DNA from: Paralcaligenes ureilyticus
GTDB taxonomy: Bacteria > Pseudomonadota > Gammaproteobacteria > Burkholderiales > Burkholderiaceae_B
Direction of reading: 5' to 3'
DNA: 58,666 nucleotides
NCBI RefSeq assembly: GCF_004346225.1
Contig: NZ_SMAJ01000021.1
Location: 1 to 58,666, forward strand
Shown here: one piece after another, positions 53,980 through 58,666 of the stretch
How the letters are laid out: the number at the start of each line of letters is the position of its first letter
Position numbering within the stretch: position 1 is the stretch's first letter
Notes under the pieces: model-generated
Seen by the model: the letters and a program-made list of their open reading frames with translations, nothing else
Databases searched by the model: none
Told to the model about the DNA's origin: nothing
Program-made: the position numbers and the translations under genes

Positions 53980-54089
53980 GGCATTAGAATCCTGATCAGT
54001 CGATATTAAATTCCTGATTGGTCGGCATTAGAATCCTGATTGGTCGAGATCAAAATCCTGATTGGTCGGCGTTTAATTCCTGATTGGAC
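53980..54089. repeat. Five tandem 22-bp iterons
   Basis: Five exact-length 22-bp units run at 53980-54001, 54002-54023, 54024-54045, 54046-54067 and 54068-54089. All share the core TCCTGAT followed by TGGTC or a close variant (CAGTC, TGGAC), while the 8-10 bases between cores vary between AT-rich words. The array fills the gap between the divergent primase-helicase and ATPase genes and ends 5 bp before the ATPase start. One unit equals about two helical turns, so a protein bound at each core would line up on one face. Confidence 0.92.
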
Positions 54090-54093
54090 GACA

Positions 54094-55338
54094 TTGGATC
54101 ATATAAGCCCTAATCCCACATTTATACCGCGTTTCGTCGAGGCCAATGTTAGGGCCGCGCTCCACGACACGCCGGTAGTTTTGATTAACGGCCCGCGCCA
54201 GTGCGGAAAGACCACGCTGGTGCGCCAATTAACGGGCGAATTGCATACCTATATCACCCTTGATGATGATACGGCGCTGGCTGCCGCCCGCAGTGACCCG
54301 GCTGGCTTTGTACGTGGGCTGGAGTATGCCGTGATAGATGAGGTGCAGCGCGCGCCGGCGCTGCTGCGGGCGATAAAAAAGTCGGTTGACGAAAATCGTA
54401 GCCCGGGCCGTTTCTTGCTTACCGGATCTGCGGACGTTTTGGTGTTGCCTCAGATAACGGAAAGTTTAGCTGGCCGCATGGCTGTGATTAGCTTGTTGCC
54501 GTTCGCTCAGGCTGAGGTCAATCGCAATAAATCCGATTTTCTCGCACAAGCGTTTAGCGGCCGTGTTGTGAAAGTTGCACAACCCATTATGGGAGCTCAG
54601 CTTGTTGAACGTGTGCTGGGTGGCGGGTACCCGGAAATGTTGCTTCGGACTCCTAAAAGGCGGCAGGTGTGGGCTCGTGATTATATTAATGCCATCGTGC
54701 AGCGCGACGTGCGTGATATTGCCAGTTTGGACAAGCTGGATCAGCTTCCTCGCCTACTGCGCATGTTCGCACATCACAGCGGGCAGCTTACCAATTTTAC
54801 GCAATTAGGCAACCAACTTGGACTAGATGCCAAAACGATCAGAAGGTATACCGTCGTTTTTGAACAGCTGTTTTTGTTGCGTCGAGTTGAGCCGTGGTTT
54901 GATAACCGGATCAAGAGACTTATTAAAACGCCTAAGGTGCATTTCTTTGATGCGGGATTGCTGGCTGCAATACTGGTGGCAACTGCGGAGGGAATTAAGA
55001 AAGATCGTTCGATCTTCGGCCCCATACTGGAAACCTTTGTTTTTTCCGAGGTGTTGAAGCACATTTCGTGGTCCGATGAAATTTACAGCTTGTACCATTA
55101 CCGCGACAAGGATAACGATGAAGTCGATATCATTATTGAAAATGAGCACGGCAACCTGGTGGGGATTGAGGTTAAAGCGGCGGCATCAGTAAATGCTGCC
55201 GATTTCAAAGGTTTGCGCAAGTTGGCCAGCGTGCGTCAGGACACTTTCAAGCTAGGCATTGTGCTTTACGATGGCGACAAAGTAATTCCTTTTAATGATC
55301 AATTTGTTGCGGCGCCTATTTCTTGCTTGTGGAGCTGA
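54094..55338 (+). CDS. AAA-family ATPase with DUF4143 domain
   Basis: The 414-residue product has Walker A in INGPRQCGKTTLVRQL, Walker B AVIDEVQRAP, a sensor LLTGSADVLV, and the C-terminal DUF4143 domain (HFFDAGLLAAILV). The end, NDEVDIIIENEHGNLVGIEVKAA, has the D-x-ExK spacing of a PD-(D/E)xK nuclease-like fold. The start is TTG 54094, directly after the iterons; an earlier TTG at 54040 lies inside the repeats and gives repetitive residues. Such ATPases are common in mobile and defence regions, with role mostly unknown. Base composition is lower in GC than the core genes. Confidence 0.85.
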   Translation: MDHISPNPTFIPRFVEANVRAALHDTPVVLINGPRQCGKTTLVRQLTGELHTYITLDDDTALAAARSDPAGFVRGLEYAVIDEVQRAPALLRAIKKSVDENRSPGRFLLTGSADVLVLPQITESLAGRMAVISLLPFAQAEVNRNKSDFLAQAFSGRVVKVAQPIMGAQLVERVLGGGYPEMLLRTPKRRQVWARDYINAIVQRDVRDIASLDKLDQLPRLLRMFAHHSGQLTNFTQLGNQLGLDAKTIRRYTVVFEQLFLLRRVEPWFDNRIKRLIKTPKVHFFDAGLLAAILVATAEGIKKDRSIFGPILETFVFSEVLKHISWSDEIYSLYHYRDKDNDEVDIIIENEHGNLVGIEVKAAASVNAADFKGLRKLASVRQDTFKLGIVLYDGDKVIPFNDQFVAAPISCLWS

Positions 55339-55373
55339 TAGGCCCTCAAACATCGATCCGGTACAGTTAAAAC

Positions 55374-56144
55374 ATGAATCTGAAAAACCAGGCGGTGTCG
55401 GTTGACGAGTTCGGTATTGCAACGCTGACCCTCAGCAACGGCGGCCCGCTGAATATTATTGGCAGCCAGGTGGCTCAAGACCTTGCCGCGCTTATCCGTT
55501 CGTTGGCGGCGGACACTTCCATCAGGGCTTTGATCATTCAGGGGACCGGCAGCAAAACGTTTATTGGCGGGGCCGACATCAAGGAAATGGTCGATCTGAA
55601 GCCGGCGTCGGCTGAAACGTTTATACGTTGCTTGTATGAACTATGCGAATCGGTAAGGGTTTTTCCTGCGCCGACCATTGCAAAGATCGATGGGTGGTGT
55701 ATTGGAGTGGGCCTGGAATTGGCGGCGTGTTGCGATGTGCGTTATGCGTCGGCAAAATCGCAGTTCACCATGCCCGAAGTGAAGCTCGGTATACCGTCCG
55801 TTATCCAGGGCGCGTTGCTGTCGCGGCTGATCGGCGAGGGGCGAGCCCGTTGGTTGATGCTTTCGGGAAACGTGATTGATGCTCCGACGGCGCTGGCCTG
55901 GGGCCTGTTGAACGGTGTGGCAGAGCCTGAAAGCCTGGATGCCCTGGTAGGCGAGTTTGCCCGCGGCCTTGCCGCTTGCGGTGCGGCGGGCATGAAAATA
56001 CAGAAGCAGTTGCTGATCGAATGGGAAGCGCCTTATCTCGATGATGTCGTTAAGCGAAGCATCGGGCGCTTTGGTCAAGCTTTTGAGAGCGATGAGCCGC
56101 ATATTCGCATGAGCGAGTTTTTTCACAATAAAAAGATGCGGTAA
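55374..56144 (+). CDS. Enoyl-CoA hydratase/isomerase family protein
   Basis: The 256-residue crotonase-fold protein has the oxyanion-hole motifs GGADIKEM (near 66) and GWCIGVGLELAACCD (near 107), with glutamates in GLELAA and PEVKLGIPS in the positions of the two catalytic residues of enoyl-CoA hydratase. It probably hydrates or isomerises an enoyl-CoA, but the exact substrate is open. Its last 38 bp recur, 84% identical, after the next gene. Confidence 0.88.
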   Translation: MNLKNQAVSVDEFGIATLTLSNGGPLNIIGSQVAQDLAALIRSLAADTSIRALIIQGTGSKTFIGGADIKEMVDLKPASAETFIRCLYELCESVRVFPAPTIAKIDGWCIGVGLELAACCDVRYASAKSQFTMPEVKLGIPSVIQGALLSRLIGEGRARWLMLSGNVIDAPTALAWGLLNGVAEPESLDALVGEFARGLAACGAAGMKIQKQLLIEWEAPYLDDVVKRSIGRFGQAFESDEPHIRMSEFFHNKKMR

Positions 56145-56186
56145 AAGAATAAGTAACGATTACCCAACAGGGTCGAGGGATAGGTA

Positions 56187-57617
56187 ATGCATCAAAAGAA
56201 GTTGCAGTCGTCAATAAAAATAGGCATCGAGCATCACCAGGCCGGGCGCGTGGCGCAGGCCGTGGCGATTTATTCTTCCATACTGCAGGCGCATCCTCAT
56301 AACCCGCAGGCCTTGTACTTGCTCGGTTTGATCGCCCAGGAATCGGGCGACCATAAAAAGGCGGTTGCGCTTTTCACCAAGGGGCGCAACGCCAGTCCGT
56401 CTGAACCGGTATTCCATTTGCAGCTTGGCATATCGTTGAATCATTTAGGGGCTGTGGATGATGCAATTTCCAGTTGTAGGGCGGCACTGGCTTTAAACCC
56501 CGCGTATGTCGAAGCCCATTGCAATCTGGGCAATGTGCTTGCACGCATGGGTGATGCGGATGCCGCCATAGCCAGCTACCGCCGTGCGCTGCAGCTGGCA
56601 CCCGATATGGCGCAGATCCACTACAACATCGGGGTGCTGTTTCAAGAGCAATTTCAACCGGAAAAAGCGATTGAATGCTTTCGGGATGCCATACGCCACA
56701 AAGAAGATTATGCGGCGGCCTACAATAATCTGGGTGTTGCATTAAGCGAAACGGGTGATCTGGACGAGGCGATCGTTTGTTATCGCAAGGCGCAGGAATT
56801 GGCGCCCGATTTCGCGGACCCTTTTTATAATTCGCATGCGCTGTTATTGGGTCTTGACGATAAGACGGCGTCCATTTCCTGCCTGGATCAAGCCTTGAAA
56901 ATTCAACCCGGCAATGACACCTATCGCTTTTCGCTGGGGATGCTTCACGACTACCTGGGTGATGCAGAAAAGGCGGCGGCTTGTTTTAATGCCTTGCCCA
57001 AGAGTGATCCACTTGCAGCGGATATGGACGCCTGGGATTACCTCAAATCCTTGGACGGCGCACGGCCGTCTGTGATGGGAAGCGCTCTGCAAACATTCAA
57101 ATTTGCCATCGATCGCGCACGAACAGATGGCCTGGTGCTGGAGTTCGGCGTGTTCCACGGGAAGTCGATCCGCCTGATTGCATCGCTCGTGGATACGGCC
57201 GTTCACGGGTTCGACAGCTTTGAGGGCATTCCGGATGACTGGAACCAGGAGTTGAAAGGCAGCTATTCAACCCGGGGAGTCATCCCCAGCGTGCCGGACA
57301 AGGTGCAGCTTCATGCCGGATGGTTCGAGGATTCGATTCCGGCATTCATTGAAAAAGAGCGCGGCCCCATCCGTTTTATGAACGTGGATTGCGATCTCTA
57401 TAGTTCAACCAAAACGGTATTGGAGCTTCTTGCCGGCCAAATCGTTTCGGGCACGGTGATTGTATTCGATGAATACATAGGGAACTCATCCTGGCGCGAC
57501 GATGAGTTCAAGGCGTTTAACGAAGCGGCGCAAAAGCACCGCTGGTCCTATGAGGTTCTGTGTTTCAGCTTCGTGACCAAACAGGTGGCTATCCGGATTT
57601 CCGGCTGCGCGGCATGA
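56187..57617 (+). CDS. TPR protein fused to a TylF-type methyltransferase
   Basis: The 476-residue product has about seven tetratricopeptide repeats (residues 1-270, e.g. YVEAHCNLGNVLARMGDADAAIASYRRAL) followed by a class I methyltransferase domain like TylF/macrocin O-methyltransferase (VLEFGVFHGKSIRLIASLV, then HGFDSFEGIPDDW, NVDCDLYSST, FDEYIGNSSWRDDE). The SAM and metal-binding aspartates are present. Such fusions often act on sugars in polysaccharides or glycolipids, but no such cluster is nearby. It is bracketed by a 38-bp direct repeat (56107-56144 and 57612-57649). Confidence 0.82.
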   Translation: MHQKKLQSSIKIGIEHHQAGRVAQAVAIYSSILQAHPHNPQALYLLGLIAQESGDHKKAVALFTKGRNASPSEPVFHLQLGISLNHLGAVDDAISSCRAALALNPAYVEAHCNLGNVLARMGDADAAIASYRRALQLAPDMAQIHYNIGVLFQEQFQPEKAIECFRDAIRHKEDYAAAYNNLGVALSETGDLDEAIVCYRKAQELAPDFADPFYNSHALLLGLDDKTASISCLDQALKIQPGNDTYRFSLGMLHDYLGDAEKAAACFNALPKSDPLAADMDAWDYLKSLDGARPSVMGSALQTFKFAIDRARTDGLVLEFGVFHGKSIRLIASLVDTAVHGFDSFEGIPDDWNQELKGSYSTRGVIPSVPDKVQLHAGWFEDSIPAFIEKERGPIRFMNVDCDLYSSTKTVLELLAGQIVSGTVIVFDEYIGNSSWRDDEFKAFNEAAQKHRWSYEVLCFSFVTKQVAIRISGCAA

Positions 57618-57649
57618 GCGAGCTCTTTCGCAATAAAAAGAAGCGATGA
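57612..57649 (+). repeat. Diverged copy of the enoyl-CoA hydratase 3' end
   Basis: These 38 bp match 56107-56144 at 32 positions and encode MSELFRNKKKR-stop against MSEFFHNKKMR-stop at the end of the hydratase. The copy overlaps the TPR gene's stop codon. It looks like the remnant of a second hydratase gene end or a target-type duplication. Confidence 0.7.
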
Positions 57650-57730
57650 CGATTGTCTGGCGTATTGGATTTAAAGTGTTTTCGGTCAAACGGCGGTATA
57701 CGGCACGGGACGTGTAGGTATTTGAAGACG

Positions 57731-57926
57731 CCGTCTATGGGGGCCGGGGCGGGGCCGGCACGGCGTGCTTGATCCGGATCTGCCTCGTCCAGGCGGGCGT
57801 CGGGCCAAACTCGCTACGCCGCTGGCGCGGCTGCGCGCAAACATGGCCCGCCGACAGCCCCCGCCTTCCCTTCGTCAGCATCCGGAGCACGCCTTACGCC
57901 GGCCCCGCCCCGGCCCCCATAGACGG
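57731..57926. repeat. Long GC-rich inverted repeat (hairpin) near the IS110 end
   Basis: A perfect 29-bp inverted repeat (57731-57759 with 57898-57926) encloses about 138 bp. Inner arms also match: GGCGTGCT at 57762-57769 with AGCACGCC at 57886-57893. A further 21-bp segment at 57858-57878 is repeated in inverse at 58069-58089, giving nested alternative hairpins. No gene is convincing in 57650-58126; open frames there are GC-rich shadows. The 31-bp stretch 58018-58048 recurs inverted at 36-66. Confidence 0.8.
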
Positions 57927-58126
57927 CTCGCGTCGTGGCATGCCCGAAACTCACTGGCCCGCAGCCTGTCACGTTGGCCGCTGCCCCACACATTCCTCTG
58001 TGCACTCTATCAGCGCAGCCGCAGGGCGAGGGGTGGGTACCGTCCGGTCATTCGGCCAGCGCCGGGTACTGACGAAGGGAAGGCGGGGGGTGTCGTCGGG
58101 CGCTGTTTGAGATTCTATAGTTTTAA

Positions 58127-58666
58127 TCAAGCCTTTTTCAGTAAAAAACGATTTAAATCGAACGGCTTTTGGCTACGCCATAGGGCAAAAGCGATACTCA
58201 GCAGTTTGCGACCCAGAATAACGAAGGCGGCGGTGGAACTCAGGCCGTGCGCGCGTAAAGCTTCATAGCGGGACTGGAACACTTTGGATCGGCTGGCAGA
58301 AAACCCCATCATGTATAACTGGCGGCGTAGCCAGGGCGCGCCGCGCTTGCTTAACCGGCGCAGGCCCCGTTTTTGACCGGAGTCCATGGGGCGCGGGTCC
58401 AGTCCCGTGAACGCGATGAGGGCACCGATATTTTTGAACTCGATGCGACGAAATAAACACAGAAGCATCGTGGCGCCTTGCACCCCCACGCCGGGAATCG
58501 TCTGTAGCCTTTGCGCCTCGGCGGCTAGGGCCGGCTCGCTCTGAGCTTGCTGGGCGATGTGCTCATCGATCGTCGCGATCACCTGATTAAATTGCGTGAT
58601 CAGCGCCTTGAGCTGCGGGGCAATGAGGGCGACGTCGCGCAGCGACTGCTGCAGCGCGGCACGCTG
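58127..58666 (-). mobile_element. IS110-family transposase, C-terminal part (cut by window edge)
   Basis: The frame is open from the right edge to the stop at 58127. It contains the Transposase_20 domain of IS110-family recombinases: QRLQTIPGVGVQGATMLLCLF, then FTGLDPRPMDSGQKRGLRRLSKRG, ending YEALRAHGLSSTAAFVILGRKLLSIAFALW. The catalytic serine near the C-terminus fits the GFSASRSKV stretch. The N-terminal DEDD domain lies outside the window, so completeness is unknown. Family members move by DNA-bridging RNA encoded beside the transposase; its location here cannot be fixed. Confidence 0.88.

Noticed and set aside
53980-54089. CRISPR array reading of the 22-bp repeats
   Set aside because: The conserved core is only about 12 bp and the intervening 8-10 bases are far too short for spacers; no cas genes are present. 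It is an iteron-type tandem repeat.
54040-54093. TTG at 54040 as the ATPase start
   Set aside because: It lies inside the iterons and would encode repeat-derived residues; TTG at 54094, just after the array, leaves the conserved domain intact.
57765-58268. Open frame of 167 residues in the palindromic region
   Set aside because: Proline/arginine-rich translation of GC-rich inverted repeats that runs into the transposase on the other strand; no ribosome site or family.
1-58666. tRNA, rRNA and other standard RNA genes
   Set aside because: I looked for T-arm GGTTCGA-type sequences with an acceptor stem and for rRNA landmarks on both strands and saw none that hold up.

Overview
This window looks like chromosomal DNA of a betaproteobacterium of the order Burkholderiales, most likely family Alcaligenaceae (a Bordetella / Pusillimonas-type organism). 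The placement rests on the dusB-fis-purH-ruvC-ruvA-ruvB block, a Bug-type solute receptor, a phasin, the nudix-aat-bpt-pyrD block and the overall protein style. It is an inference; no rRNA or tRNA gene is present to confirm it.

Layout. (1) About 174-11426 is a catabolic locus: a SucCD-type acyl-CoA synthetase pair faces, across a shared promoter region, a thiamine-diphosphate enzyme, a formyl-CoA:oxalate CoA-transferase (Frc) and a fumarylacetoacetase-family enzyme. An unknown 104-residue protein and a LysR regulator follow, then an OxlT-type transporter that keeps both oxalate-binding basic residues, and an aldehyde dehydrogenase. Together these fit uptake of oxalate or a 2-hydroxy acid, CoA activation, and one-carbon cleavage to formyl-CoA. 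(2) About 11582-39022 is mostly core housekeeping: ubiH, dusB-fis, purH-ruvC-ruvA, ruvB, recQ, a cation antiporter under an apparent manganese riboswitch, ctaG-like, bepA-like, ilvE, rhlE, an IclR regulator, phasin, pyrD, bpt, aat and nudix. (3) About 39141-48192 holds two more catabolic operons on the minus strand. One has a hydantoinase-type amidohydrolase, an arylmalonate-decarboxylase-like protein, a GntR regulator, a racemase homologue without catalytic cysteines and an MFS transporter. The other has a two-subunit aconitase X, a Bug receptor and a HutC-type regulator. (4) About 48491-58666 is accessory: EVE, VOC and WYL genes, an AbiE toxin-antitoxin remnant, a TOTE-type primase-helicase, a five-unit 22-bp tandem repeat, an AAA/DUF4143 ATPase, an enoyl-CoA hydratase, a TPR-methyltransferase fusion, large palindromes and the end of an IS110-family transposase.

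The non-coding DNA is unusual. About 20 copies of a 27-bp hairpin element with a GTAG head, of REP type, sit between genes throughout the core region, often as inverted pairs; their stems change sequence but stay paired. Longer GC-rich palindromes (about 200 bp) occur at 26133-26360 and 57731-57926, and a 31-bp piece of the right-hand repeat region recurs inverted at the left edge of the window.

The most interesting leads are the 22-bp iteron array between the primase-helicase and the ATPase, the manganese riboswitch upstream of a calcium-type antiporter, the oxalate-like pathway with an atypical lyase, and the cysteine-poor racemase-like enzymes of the hydantoinase operon. All calls are from reading the sequence; no database search was run.
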